Assembly (NCBI RefSeq): GCF_001425835.1
Contig: NZ_LMDP01000002.1
Span: 838,828 to 902,827 of the forward strand
From: Afipia sp. Root123D2
GTDB taxonomy: Bacteria; Pseudomonadota; Alphaproteobacteria; Rhizobiales; Xanthobacteraceae
Direction: 5' to 3'
Length of the DNA stretch: 64,000 nucleotides
This document shows, piece after piece, positions 1 to 8,228 of the stretch. Both the position numbers and the translations under genes were made by a program. The notes beneath the pieces were generated by a model that was not told the origin of the DNA, made no database searches, and was given only the letters and a program-made list of their open reading frames with translations. Each line of letters begins with the position of its first letter. Position 1 is the first letter of the stretch.

Positions 1-884
1 AGGCCGCCGGCATTCCCTACACGCTGTCGACCATGTCGATCTGCTCGATCGAGGACGTCGCCGCCCATGTCGAGAAGCCGTTCTGGTTCCAGCTTTACGT
101 GATGAAAGACCGCGGCTTCGTGAAGGCGCTGATCGAGCGCGCCATCGCGGCGAAATGCAGTGCGCTGGTGTTGACGGTCGATCTGCAGGTGATCGGCCAG
201 CGCCATGCCGACATCAAGAACGGCCTGACGGTGCCGCCGCAACTGCTCAAGCTGAAAAACATCATCGACTTCGCCACCAAGCCCGGCTGGGTCAGCGGGA
301 TGGCGCGCACCAAGCGGCGCAACTTCGGCAACATCGCAGGCCATCTGCCGGGCGCGCAGGATCTCGCCTCGGTGTCGGGCTGGGTCGCTTCACAATTCGA
401 TCCGTCGCTGAACTGGAAGGATATCGAATGGATCCGCAGCATCTGGCCGGGCAAGCTGGTCATCAAGGGCATCCTCGACGTCGCCGATGCGCGTGAGGCG
501 GTGAAGACCGGCGCCGAGGCGCTGGTGGTGTCGAACCATGGCGGCCGCCAGCTCGACGGCGCGCCTTCGTCGATCTCAGTGCTGCCGGATATCGTCCAGG
601 ATGTCGGTTCGCAGATCGAAGTGCTGTTCGACGGCGGCATCCGCTCGGGACAGGACCTGATGCGCGCGCTCGCGCTCGGCGCCAAGTCCTGCATGATCGG
701 CCGCGCCTACATCTACGGCCTCGGCGCCGGCGGCCAGGAAGGCGTCGCCACCGCGCTCGATGTCATCGGCAAGGAATTGAGCGTCACCATGGGCCTGTGC
801 GGCGTCAACCGCATCGCAGACATCGACCGACGGGTGCTGACCGATTATCTGCAGACCAACGCGATCAGCAGTCCGCGGAGCTGA
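1..884 (+). CDS. lldD: L-lactate dehydrogenase (FMN, LldD family), 5' truncated
   Basis: FMN-dependent alpha-hydroxy-acid dehydrogenase that oxidises L-lactate to pyruvate at the inner membrane, passing electrons to the quinone pool. The first complete codon is at base 3 and the frame is already open there, reading AAGIPYTLSTMSICSIEDVA, a conserved LldD stretch. The visible 293 residues lack roughly the first 85-90 of the usual ~380. The signature SNHGGRQLDGAPSS carries the catalytic histidine and FMN/substrate-binding arginine, and DGGIRSGQDLMRALALGAK forms the FMN phosphate site. The family also contains glycolate oxidase and mandelate dehydrogenase, so the substrate is inferred; lactate is the best guess. 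Nothing upstream is visible. Confidence 0.9.
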   Translation, partial: AAGIPYTLSTMSICSIEDVAAHVEKPFWFQLYVMKDRGFVKALIERAIAAKCSALVLTVDLQVIGQRHADIKNGLTVPPQLLKLKNIIDFATKPGWVSGMARTKRRNFGNIAGHLPGAQDLASVSGWVASQFDPSLNWKDIEWIRSIWPGKLVIKGILDVADAREAVKTGAEALVVSNHGGRQLDGAPSSISVLPDIVQDVGSQIEVLFDGGIRSGQDLMRALALGAKSCMIGRAYIYGLGAGGQEGVATALDVIGKELSVTMGLCGVNRIADIDRRVLTDYLQTNAISSPRS

Positions 885-926
885 GGCGCCGTCTCAGGAG
901 GAAGGCACCGTGCGCCCCTAACCGGG

Positions 927-949
927 ATCACCGGCACAAGGCCGGTGAT
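927..949. repeat. REP-like hairpin, single arm
   Basis: Perfect 9-bp inverted repeat (ATCACCGGC, loop ACAAG, GCCGGTGAT) followed by GAC, just after lldD. It matches the arm design of the double hairpins elsewhere in this window (for example 41547-41626). It could also act as a weak terminator for lldD, but no T-tract follows. Confidence 0.6.
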
Positions 950-1002
950 GACAATCACATGCACAGCGCCCCTATGATGCCTCGGATGATCCGGCGCCGC
1001 CC

Positions 1003-1308
1003 TTACTCGCAGTTCCAGCGATAGGTATCGTCCCGCGCCAGCGTTGCGGTGCAGGCCTTTTGCTGCGGCTGATCGGCGCCTGCCGCCTTGAGGGTCACGG
1101 AGCCGGCAAGACGACGCGGCTCGCCGCCGCGGCGCATATCGACATCGACCACCGTATTGCCCTTGCGGGTGAAGTCGTCGCGGATCTCCTGCTTGATCTT
1201 GTCGATCATGGTCGGGTTGAACCCGCGCGCGCCCTGCCAGGTCGTGTAGCCCGCGTAAACCGTCGCCGCGAGAATCGCGATCACGACCAGCTTTCCGTTT
1301 CGATTCAT
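1003..1308 (-). CDS. small exported or membrane-anchored hypothetical protein (101 aa)
   Basis: Function unknown. The start at 1308 gives MNRNGKLVVIAILAATVYAG, a short basic N-terminus followed by a hydrophobic helix of about 16 residues that could be an uncleaved signal anchor. The remaining ~80 residues are polar with two cysteines near the C-terminus (KACTATLA and the terminal WNCE), which could form a disulfide in the periplasm. A longer reading from 1353 exists, but the ATG at 1308 is preceded by GGGAC and puts the hydrophobic helix at the N-terminus. It sits between lldD (convergent) and aroE. I do not recognise a named family. Confidence 0.6.
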   Translation of the reverse strand: MNRNGKLVVIAILAATVYAGYTTWQGARGFNPTMIDKIKQEIRDDFTRKGNTVVDVDMRRGGEPRRLAGSVTLKAAGADQPQQKACTATLARDDTYRWNCE

Positions 1309-1414
1309 CAATTTTGTCCCATGTAAGAACTCTATCCGTACGAAGCCGGACACGCAGACCGGTTGCCTGGATAGGGTTGTATCTCAATCGCGCGAATGGC
1401 GCAGCCTGTGTGAA

Positions 1415-2245
1415 TTACTTCGCGAGATCGGCCTCGACCAGCGCGCGCAGGTCCGGCGTCACCTGCGGCCGCTTGCCGAACCACAGTTCGAAGCCGCGCA
1501 CCGCCTGATGCAGCAACATGCCGAGACCGTCCGCGGTTTTCAGTCCCCGCGCTTTCGCCGCCTGAAGCAACGCGGTCTCGAGCGGCACATAGACCAGATC
1601 AGCAACCACGGCATCGCGGGGCAAACGCGCGAGGTCGATGGTGAGCGGCGGCTGGCCTTTCATGCCGAGTGACGTGGTATTCACCAGCAGGCCCGCGCGC
1701 GGCAACATCGTCCCGACCTCGTTCCAGTCGAGCACCGACACCTTGTCACCGAACTGCTTTGCCAGCGCTTGCGCACGTTCCGTGGTGCGGTTGGCAAGGT
1801 AAACGCGCGCGATGCCGCGCTCCAGTAGTCCGAAAATCACAGCGCGCGCAGAGCCGCCAGCACCGAGCACCAGCGCATCCTGCGCGCGATCCCAGCCCGG
1901 CGCCGAAGCATCGAGATTGCCGATAAAGCCTTCGACATCGGTGTTGGTCGAACACAGCCGGCCGTCGGCGAAATAGAGGGTGTTGGCGGCACCAACGGCG
2001 CGGGCGCGCGCATCGGGTGACGACAGCGCCAGCGCCTGCTCCTTGTGCGGAATGGTGACGTTGGCGCCACGATAGCCTTTCGCCGTCAGATGCGTGATGA
2101 AGTCCGCGAATGCAGACGGCTCCACCGCCTCGATGCGGTAATCGCCGTCGAGGCCGAGTGTCCGGAGCCAGTATTTATGGATGATCGGCGAGCGCGAATG
2201 CGCGGCCGGCCATCCAATCAGGCACGCGGCGGGACTTGCACTCAT
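1415..2245 (-). CDS. aroE: shikimate dehydrogenase
   Basis: NADPH-dependent reduction of 3-dehydroshikimate to shikimate, fourth step of chorismate synthesis, cytosolic. The 276-residue protein shows the substrate site SRSPIIHKYW, the catalytic-lysine motif NVTIPHKE, VGAANTLYF, the second catalytic residue in STNTDVEGF, a nucleotide-binding VLGAGGSARAV, and the C-terminal DGLGMLLHQAVRGFELWFG. The ATG at 2245 is preferred because GGAG lies nine bases upstream; a GTG at 2260 would add five residues. Length and motifs are normal for AroE, so it looks intact. In many relatives aroE sits near maf, coaE and dnaQ, which are not seen here. Confidence 0.95.
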   Translation of the reverse strand: MSASPAACLIGWPAAHSRSPIIHKYWLRTLGLDGDYRIEAVEPSAFADFITHLTAKGYRGANVTIPHKEQALALSSPDARARAVGAANTLYFADGRLCSTNTDVEGFIGNLDASAPGWDRAQDALVLGAGGSARAVIFGLLERGIARVYLANRTTERAQALAKQFGDKVSVLDWNEVGTMLPRAGLLVNTTSLGMKGQPPLTIDLARLPRDAVVADLVYVPLETALLQAAKARGLKTADGLGMLLHQAVRGFELWFGKRPQVTPDLRALVEADLAK

Positions 2246-2304
2246 TGACGACAGCTCCACTGGATTCGACCGGCCCGCACGATCGCACCGGACAAGCGGT
2301 CAAA

Positions 2305-4041
2305 TCACGCGGCGGCGGAGGCTGTCAATGCGGCCTTGCGCTTGATCTCGGCAACGGCGCTCGAAATATCGCTGCGATAGCGCACACGCGGCGGCCGCGC
2401 ACCGTGAACCAGCAGTTCGCGCCGCACCTGCGGCGAGGCGCCGGTAAGAAAAACGCGAACGCCCTGACGCCGCGCTTTTTCGGCGACACGCGCGATGACG
2501 TTGGCGGCGGAGGAATCGAGCAGCGGCACCGCCGTGAAGTCGATCACCAGTCCCTTGTGGCCGCTCGGAATCCGGTCGAGCACCGCGCCGATCGTGGAAG
2601 CCGCGCCGAAGAAGAACGCGCCCGAGATGCGATAGACGATGACATCGGGATCGGTGGACAGCGCCGCATCGTAAGGAACGCGTTCGCCGTTGGAGGTATC
2701 GGCCTTGTCGTCCTCCGCCAGCGGCACGCGGCTTTCAATCGCGGTCGCTTCCGCCATGCGGTGAATGAACAGCATCGCGCCCAGCGCGAAGCCGACGACG
2801 ATGCCTTCGGTGAGATCGCGAAACACGGTGAGCAGGAATGTCGCCAGCAGCACCGCGGCGTCGCCCCACGATGAGCGGATCAGGGTTGCGAACTCATGCT
2901 TTTCCGCCATGGTCCACGCGACCACCACCAGCACCGATGCCAGCGCGCACAACGGAACGTAACTCGCCAGCGGCGCGGCGATCAGGATGAACAGCAGCAC
3001 GAATACCGAATGCATGATCCCTGAAACCGGGCTGCGCGCACCGGCCCGAATGTTGGTCGCGGTACGCGCGATCAGACCGGTCACACTGATGCCGCCGAAC
3101 AGCGCCGACGCCATGTTGCCGACCCCCTGCGCCACCAGTTCGCAGTTCGAGCGATGGCGGCGTCCGGTCATGCCGTCGGCAACGACGGCCGACAAAAGCG
3201 ACTCGATCGAGCCCAGCAACGCGAAGGCAATGGCGTCGGGCAACACCGCCTGCGCCTTCTGCCATGACAGCGTCGGCAGCGTCGGCAGCGGAATCGATTC
3301 AGGAATTCCGCCGAAACGCGAGCCGATTGTTTCAACCGGCAGATTCAGCATCGATGCGAGTACAGTCGCGATGAGGACGCCGATCAAAATGCCCGGCCAG
3401 CCCGGCCGCAGGCGACGCAGCACCGCGATAATCGCGATGGTCCCCACCGCCAGCACTATCGCCCACACGTTGACGGTGCCGATCGCAGTGCCAAGTGCTG
3501 CGAGCTTCGGCAAGAACGCCGCCGGCTCGTGACCCGGCAGTGTCAGGCCGAACAGATCCTTGAGCTGGCTGGCAAAGATGATGACGGCGATGCCGGCGGT
3601 GAATCCCACCGTCACCGGATAAGGAATGAACTTGACGTAGGTGCCGAGCCGCAGGAAGCCGGCCACGATCAGAAACACGCCGGCCATCAGCGTGGCGAGA
3701 ACGACGCCGTCGACGCCGTGATTTTGCACGGTCTGCGCGACCAGCACGATGAACGCGCCGGCCGGGCCGCCGACCTGAAAGCGGCTGCCGCCGAGCAGCG
3801 ACACAAAAAAACCGCCGACAATGGCGGTGTAGAGCCCTCGATCGGGCGTGACGCCCGAGGCGATGGCGATCGCCATCGACAGGGGCAACGCGACGATTGC
3901 AACCGTGAGCCCCGCCACAACATCGGCGCGGAAATCGTCGAGGCCGTATCCCTCGCGAAGGACGGTGAGAAGTTTGGGCGTGAACAGTTCGGCGAATGTC
4001 GGCGCAGTGGAAGAAGGTGCTGAGTGGTTCGTCATATCCAT
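2305..4041 (-). CDS. SulP-family inorganic anion transporter with STAS domain
   Basis: Inner-membrane anion permease of the SulP (SLC26) family, 578 residues. About residues 20-430 are the multi-helix transport domain, beginning after the conserved YGLDDFRADVVAGLTVAIVA. The C-terminus is a cytoplasmic STAS domain (about 465-560) with the core VIDFTAVPLLDSSAANVI, where DSSAA replaces the commoner DSTG. Bacterial members carry sulfate, bicarbonate or dicarboxylates; no carbonic anhydrase gene is adjacent, so the substrate stays open. It lies 25 bases downstream of a small XRE regulator on the same strand, probably one transcript. Two ATGs six bases apart (4041, 4035) are both possible starts. 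Confidence 0.9.
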   Translation of the reverse strand: MDMTNHSAPSSTAPTFAELFTPKLLTVLREGYGLDDFRADVVAGLTVAIVALPLSMAIAIASGVTPDRGLYTAIVGGFFVSLLGGSRFQVGGPAGAFIVLVAQTVQNHGVDGVVLATLMAGVFLIVAGFLRLGTYVKFIPYPVTVGFTAGIAVIIFASQLKDLFGLTLPGHEPAAFLPKLAALGTAIGTVNVWAIVLAVGTIAIIAVLRRLRPGWPGILIGVLIATVLASMLNLPVETIGSRFGGIPESIPLPTLPTLSWQKAQAVLPDAIAFALLGSIESLLSAVVADGMTGRRHRSNCELVAQGVGNMASALFGGISVTGLIARTATNIRAGARSPVSGIMHSVFVLLFILIAAPLASYVPLCALASVLVVVAWTMAEKHEFATLIRSSWGDAAVLLATFLLTVFRDLTEGIVVGFALGAMLFIHRMAEATAIESRVPLAEDDKADTSNGERVPYDAALSTDPDVIVYRISGAFFFGAASTIGAVLDRIPSGHKGLVIDFTAVPLLDSSAANVIARVAEKARRQGVRVFLTGASPQVRRELLVHGARPPRVRYRSDISSAVAEIKRKAALTASAAA

Positions 4042-4066
4042 CGCCGATGTCCGATAGACCGTGAAG

Positions 4067-4321
4067 CTAGGCTGGCGGATTCTTCAGACGTACGCCGCGA
4101 CCGCCTGTTTCGCTGCGTGCATTGTCGCCGATCAATTCGACGCCGGCCCGGTCCAGCGCCTCGACGACACGCGTGAGGGATTCGACGACGCCACGCACCA
4201 CGCCGCCGCTAGCTTCCATCCGCTGGATGGTCGGCAGCGAAACACCGGCGAGTTCGGCGAGCGCCTTCTGATCGATTCCGAGAAGTGCGCGCGCAGCGCG
4301 CATTTGTACTGAGGTGATCAA
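4067..4321 (-). CDS. small XRE-type helix-turn-helix regulator
   Basis: DNA-binding protein of 84 residues. The helix-turn-helix spans about residues 15-40 (IDQKALAELAGVSLPTIQRM), and the rest matches the short single-domain regulators that begin MITSxQMRAARALLG. That N-terminus requires a TTG start at 4321; the next in-frame ATG is at 4303. A promoter-like pair and a short inverted repeat lie immediately upstream (4344-4389), which suggests autoregulation. It precedes the SulP transporter gene in the same orientation, so its likely job is control of that transporter; this is inferred from position only. Confidence 0.85.
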   Translation of the reverse strand: MITSVQMRAARALLGIDQKALAELAGVSLPTIQRMEASGGVVRGVVESLTRVVEALDRAGVELIGDNARSETGGRGVRLKNPPA

Positions 4322-4343
4322 TGGCTGCTATCCACTATGAGAC

Positions 4344-4372
4344 GTTATATCTCAAGTGTAGCATATCTTCAA
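4344..4372 (-). promoter_or_regulatory. sigma70-like promoter for the xre-sulP pair
   Basis: On the minus strand, TTGAAG (4372-4367) is separated by 17 bases from TATAAC (4349-4344). That is a close match to the -35/-10 consensus, in an unusually AT-rich patch. It would start transcription about 16 bases before the TTG start codon at 4321, leaving a very short leader. Prediction from sequence only. Confidence 0.45.
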
Positions 4373-4389
4373 TGATGTATAAAACATCA
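4373..4389. promoter_or_regulatory. inverted repeat, possible operator
   Basis: TGATGT and ACATCA flank a 5-base AT spacer directly upstream of the -35 element of the putative xre promoter. Small XRE regulators usually bind short dyads near their own promoter, so this is a candidate autoregulatory site. Function is inferred. Confidence 0.35.
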
Positions 4390-4403
4390 ATTTATGCACC
4401 CGA

Positions 4404-4422
4404 ACCCGCCTTCGGGGCGGGT
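4404..4422 (-). terminator. stem-loop after the EF-G-like gene
   Basis: Perfect 7-bp GC-rich stem (ACCCGCC, loop TTCGG, GGCGGGT) 17 bases past the stop codon of the EF-G-like gene. There is no T-tract on the minus-strand side, so it may be a transcript-end stabiliser rather than a full intrinsic terminator. Confidence 0.45.
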
Positions 4423-4438
4423 CCGGTCGCAGGTACGA

Positions 4439-6487
4439 TCAGGCCGCGACGCGATGCGCGGCGACGATCTGGTCGGCGGCGCGGCCGGTCACCTCGGCCA
4501 TGCGGTCGAACTGCCGGGTGAAGCCGCCGGCGCCCGCGGTCGCCGAGCGCAGTTCGACTATCAGGTCGCCGATCTCCGCCTCGGGCATCATCGCGCGCAC
4601 CCTGTCCCAGCCGGACCAATCCTCGCGGCTGTCGAACCCGAGAATCTGCGCGCGGCGTCCCGACAGGATGGCGTTGATCTTCGCCGTCGCCTCCGACGGA
4701 CAGACAATCTCGACCAGATTGATCGGCTCGAGCAGCACCGGCTGGCATTTCGGCAGCGCCTCGCTGACGCCGATCCGCGCCGCGGTGCGGAACGCCTGAT
4801 CGGAGGAATCGACACTGTGATAGGAGCCGTCGGTCATCGTTACTTCGACGTCGATCGTGGGGAAGCCGAGCGGCCCGCGCGTCAGCCCGTCGCGAACGCC
4901 TTCCTCCACTGCGCCGATGTAATTCTTGGGCACCGCGCCACCGACGATCTTTTCGCGGAACACGATGCCGCTGCCGCGCGGCAACGGCTTCACTTCCAGC
5001 ACCACATCGCCGAACTGGCCGTGACCGCCGGATTGCTTCTTGTGGCGGCCGCGTTCGGTGGCGGATTTGCGGATCGTCTCCTGATAGCCGATCGCCGGCG
5101 GATGCTGTTTCACCGTAACGCCGAAGCGATCTTTCAACCGCTCCAGCGCGACGCGCAGATGCATCTCGCCCTGCCCCCACAACACGATGTCGTGGGTGCG
5201 CGGATTGTGGACGATGACATAGGACGGATCTTCCTCGCTCAGCCGCGCCAGCGCCTGACCGAGTTTCACATCGTCCTTGCGATCAGGGGCGGACAGCGCG
5301 GTGGCCAGCACCGGCCGCGCAGCCGCGACGCTGACAAGCGCGGCCGGCGCGGTCTTGCCGCCGCCCAGCGTCTCGCCGGTCTTCACCGCATCGAGCTTGC
5401 CGAAACTCACAGTGTCGCCGGCCTCGGCCGACGGGCGCTTGGTGTCGTGACCGCCGTTGACCGACAGGATGCCGGAAATGCGGCCGCTATCGCCGCCCGA
5501 CGCCTGCACTGTGTCGCCATCGTTAAACTGGCCGGACAGAACCCGCGCCAGCGACAGCTTGCCGCCGTGCTGGAGATGAGTCGACTTCATCACGTAAGCG
5601 AGCGGCGCGTTGTCGCCCGGCACACCGAGCCGCGCCGCCGTCGCCACGACATCCGGCGCTTCGTGCCGCAGCGCCTTCATCAGCCGCAGCACGCCGTTCT
5701 CGCGCGCCGCCGATCCCATCAGCACGGGACAAATCTGGCCATCGCGCAATTCGGCAGAGAGATCGTCGAACACCGCATCGCGCGGCGGTGGAATGTCCTC
5801 AAGCAATTGCTCCATCAGCCGGTCGTCGTGATCAGCGAGTTTTTCCAGCATTGAGAACCGCGCTTCTTTTTCGCGGTCGAGATCACCGCCATTGAGGTCG
5901 ATCACCTCGGACGGCATGTGCTCGCGATAGACAAAGGCACGCTCCAGCGCGAGATCGACGAAGCCGGCGACGATGCCGTCCTTCCAGATCGGAATCTGGC
6001 GCAGCACCAGCGGCGTGCGCGACGCCTGCTGCAGCACCTGCAGCGTCTCGCGCACACGCTGGCTCGCCTTGTCGATCTTGTTGAGAAACAGGAAGCGGGG
6101 AATTTTCAGGTCTTCCAGTTCGCGCATGATGAGTTGCAACAGCGGCAGCTTGCGCTCGTCCGCCTCACACACGACGACCGCGGCATCGACCGCGGGCAGC
6201 ACCGCGCGCATGTCATGCACGAACTCGACCGAGCCTGGACAGTCGATAAACGTGTAGGTGTCGCCCATGAAAGTCGTCGAGGCCGCAGTCAGCGCCACGC
6301 TCATGCGATGGCTGCGCGCTTCTGCGGACGTATCGCCCACGGTTGTGCCTGCTTCGACTGTACCTGGTTTTGGAATTGCCCCGGTGCGGGACAGGATGGC
6401 TTCGAGGAGTGTGGTTTTGCCACTTTGGAAAGGGCCCACCAGTGCAATGCACCGGGGACCGCGGGGACTTCTGACGCTCTGTCCCAT
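4439..6487 (-). CDS. EF-G-like translational GTPase
   Basis: Paralogue of elongation factor G, 682 residues from the ATG at 6487. That start is chosen because AAGGAG lies seven bases upstream; a reading from 6565 adds 26 residues without support. GTPase motifs are visible: the P-loop GPFQSGKTTLLEAIL near the N-terminus, DCPGSVEF in the G3 position (canonical DTPG), and NKID as G4. Domains II to V follow, ending in an EF-G C-terminal fold around LRSATAGAGGFTRQFDRMAEV. The main fusA normally sits in the str operon with tufA and rpsL; no such neighbours occur here. Proteins of this second class are found in many alphaproteobacteria, and their role (ribosome recycling or a specialised factor) is not settled. 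Confidence 0.88.
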   Translation of the reverse strand: MGQSVRSPRGPRCIALVGPFQSGKTTLLEAILSRTGAIPKPGTVEAGTTVGDTSAEARSHRMSVALTAASTTFMGDTYTFIDCPGSVEFVHDMRAVLPAVDAAVVVCEADERKLPLLQLIMRELEDLKIPRFLFLNKIDKASQRVRETLQVLQQASRTPLVLRQIPIWKDGIVAGFVDLALERAFVYREHMPSEVIDLNGGDLDREKEARFSMLEKLADHDDRLMEQLLEDIPPPRDAVFDDLSAELRDGQICPVLMGSAARENGVLRLMKALRHEAPDVVATAARLGVPGDNAPLAYVMKSTHLQHGGKLSLARVLSGQFNDGDTVQASGGDSGRISGILSVNGGHDTKRPSAEAGDTVSFGKLDAVKTGETLGGGKTAPAALVSVAAARPVLATALSAPDRKDDVKLGQALARLSEEDPSYVIVHNPRTHDIVLWGQGEMHLRVALERLKDRFGVTVKQHPPAIGYQETIRKSATERGRHKKQSGGHGQFGDVVLEVKPLPRGSGIVFREKIVGGAVPKNYIGAVEEGVRDGLTRGPLGFPTIDVEVTMTDGSYHSVDSSDQAFRTAARIGVSEALPKCQPVLLEPINLVEIVCPSEATAKINAILSGRRAQILGFDSREDWSGWDRVRAMMPEAEIGDLIVELRSATAGAGGFTRQFDRMAEVTGRAADQIVAAHRVAA

Positions 6488-6652
6488 TGCCGTCTCCTTG
6501 TCTGGAGCTCGGCCCGTGATCGGGTCGGCAGCCCTGATCGTCTCAGGGGATGCCGAGATTGGCAAGCGGGAAACTTGCGGCTGTGCAACAGAGCGCCGCG
6601 AGTTCCACCCTAGTGCCGATCAAGAATATTTGCGCGGACGACGCATTAAAAT

Positions 6653-6676
6653 GCGAGAGGCACTCGCGTTTTTTTT
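6653..6676 (+). terminator. short hairpin with T8 tract between two minus-strand genes
   Basis: GCGAG and CTCGC flank a 5-base loop and are followed by G and eight Ts on the plus strand. No plus-strand gene precedes it, so it might stop antisense transcription, or it may be incidental. The stem is only 5 bp. Confidence 0.3.
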
Positions 6677-6685
6677 CGCAGCGCC

Positions 6686-7537
6686 TCAACGTCCGAAAAG
6701 CGCGCGGTGATCTTCCATAAATTCCGGCAGCGATCTGGCCTTGCGGCCGAGCAGCATCGGAAGATCGGGCGAAACCGTATTGTCGGACGCCGCATAGGCG
6801 GACGCGATGTGAGCGAGGTCAAACGCGCGCCAGGCCGGAGCGCCCGCAGCAAGCAGCCGGGCTTCATAGTCGCGCGGCACGACCGCCTCGTAGGTCACGT
6901 CGCGGCCGGCGACGGATGCCATCGCAGCCGCGACATCATCGTAGCCATAGGCAGCGGGTCCGGTGAGCCTGTAGCTCTTGCCGGCGTGCACCGCCGGATC
7001 GCGCAGGACTGACGCGGCCGCCGCACCGACATCACGGGTGTCGACGAGAGGAAATCCGCCGTGTCCCATCGGCGCCGACAGCAATCCGTTGTGCCGGACG
7101 GCATCGGCCGCGCGCAGCAAATTTTGCAGATAGAGATGCGGTTTGAGCAGCGTCCATTCCGCCGGTCCTTGAAGAACGTCTTCATCGACCTCGTGATGCT
7201 CGCGCATCAGCGCCACCTGGGATGTCGCGGACGCGCCGATCGCCGACAGCTTGACGATGTGGCGCACACCCACGCGGCGCGCATGAGCGAGAACGCGCCG
7301 GTGCTGCTCCACGGCGTTCGGACTATCCCGGCCTGCCAGCAGCATCGTCTCCACGCCATCGAACGCACGCGCAAGCGAGGCGTCATCCTCGAAACTGCCC
7401 TGCGCCACCTCGACACCCACAGGCATATCGGCGCGTACCGGATCGCGCACCAGCGCGCGCACCGGCGCACCGGCAGCGATCAGCCCGTTGATCGCCTCAC
7501 GGCCGACTTGTCCCGTTGCGGCCGTGATCAGGATCAT
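6686..7537 (-). CDS. NmrA-family NAD(P)-binding reductase or regulator
   Basis: Atypical short-chain dehydrogenase of 283 residues. The N-terminus MILITAATGQVGREAINGLI is a Rossmann beta-alpha-beta with the NmrA-type glycine motif, followed by RALVRDP, whose arginine favours NADP(H). The usual Tyr-x-x-x-Lys active site of classical SDRs is not evident, as expected for NmrA/QOR2-like proteins that reduce quinones or sense redox state. Its ATG lies ten bases after the stop codon of the upstream DUF992 gene, so the two may be cotranscribed. Substrate unknown. Confidence 0.85.
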   Translation of the reverse strand: MILITAATGQVGREAINGLIAAGAPVRALVRDPVRADMPVGVEVAQGSFEDDASLARAFDGVETMLLAGRDSPNAVEQHRRVLAHARRVGVRHIVKLSAIGASATSQVALMREHHEVDEDVLQGPAEWTLLKPHLYLQNLLRAADAVRHNGLLSAPMGHGGFPLVDTRDVGAAAASVLRDPAVHAGKSYRLTGPAAYGYDDVAAAMASVAGRDVTYEAVVPRDYEARLLAAGAPAWRAFDLAHIASAYAASDNTVSPDLPMLLGRKARSLPEFMEDHRALFGR

Positions 7538-7546
7538 CGCAGTCGC

Positions 7547-8026
7547 TTAGCGGCCGGGACGCAATTCAAGGCTCTGCACTCCGCCGGCGGCGCTGAGGCC
7601 GGTCTGGCCCTGCACGCTGAGCGGCTGCAGTGCGAACGAATTGGCCGAACCGCCAACCATCGCATTGGCGCCGAGGCCGACGCCGATCGACGCGCTGGCA
7701 TTGACGCCGGCATAGTTGCCGGAGAGATCGCCACGGCCGATCTCGTTGGTCGGCGCCAACACCGCCCACGACAGCACCGTCTCATTGGTGATGCCGATAT
7801 CCAGCCCGAGCTTGGTGATGGTCGCGACGTACAGATCGTCCGGCCGCCCCTGGGCCCGGAAGACGCAACCCAGATTGGTGACCGAGCCGACGATCATGCC
7901 GACATTCGGACCACCACGGCATTCGAGCGTGCCGGCCTGCACGCGCCCTTGCTGCGCACTGGCGGTCACGAGAGAAGAGGCAAACGCGGCGGCGGCGACA
8001 CACAGGACGGCGGAAAAGCGACGCAT
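7547..8026 (-). CDS. DUF992 exported protein, copy 1
   Basis: Exported protein of unknown function, 159 residues. The start at 8026 is supported by GGAG nine bases upstream and gives a signal peptide MRRFSAVLCVAAAAFASSLV ending near TASAQQ. The mature part carries the family pattern TLECRGG, LGCVF, GRGDLSGNYAG, and SFALQPLSVQGQTGLSAAGG. It is about half identical by eye to the neighbour at 8229-8774 over the whole mature region, so the two are tandem paralogues. It lacks the His-rich tail of copy 2. The downstream NmrA-type gene starts ten bases after its stop. DUF992 proteins are typical of Rhizobiales. Confidence 0.85.
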   Translation of the reverse strand: MRRFSAVLCVAAAAFASSLVTASAQQGRVQAGTLECRGGPNVGMIVGSVTNLGCVFRAQGRPDDLYVATITKLGLDIGITNETVLSWAVLAPTNEIGRGDLSGNYAGVNASASIGVGLGANAMVGGSANSFALQPLSVQGQTGLSAAGGVQSLELRPGR

Positions 8027-8185
8027 GGAAATCTCCAGGTGATGAACATACGGACACGGCGCGATCCTGCGCCCAAAAATACAGTCCGTCATTTATTCAC
8101 AGCACCGGCGATTGTTCAACGACCGGTGCTCGTCAGCCTTTCCCAAAAATAAAGGCGGCGCGGAAAAACGGGCTCAAAACAAAAG

Positions 8186-8205
8186 AGGCCCGCTTGCGCG
8201 GGCCT
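8186..8205 (-). terminator. intrinsic terminator of DUF992 copy 2
   Basis: Perfect 8-bp stem (AGGCCCGC, 4-base loop, GCGGGCCT) followed on the minus strand by CTTTTGTTTT. It lies 23 bases past the stop codon at 8229, separating the two DUF992 genes into different transcripts unless readthrough occurs. Confidence 0.85.
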
Positions 8206-8228
8206 CCCGATAACCGATCGCCAGCCGC

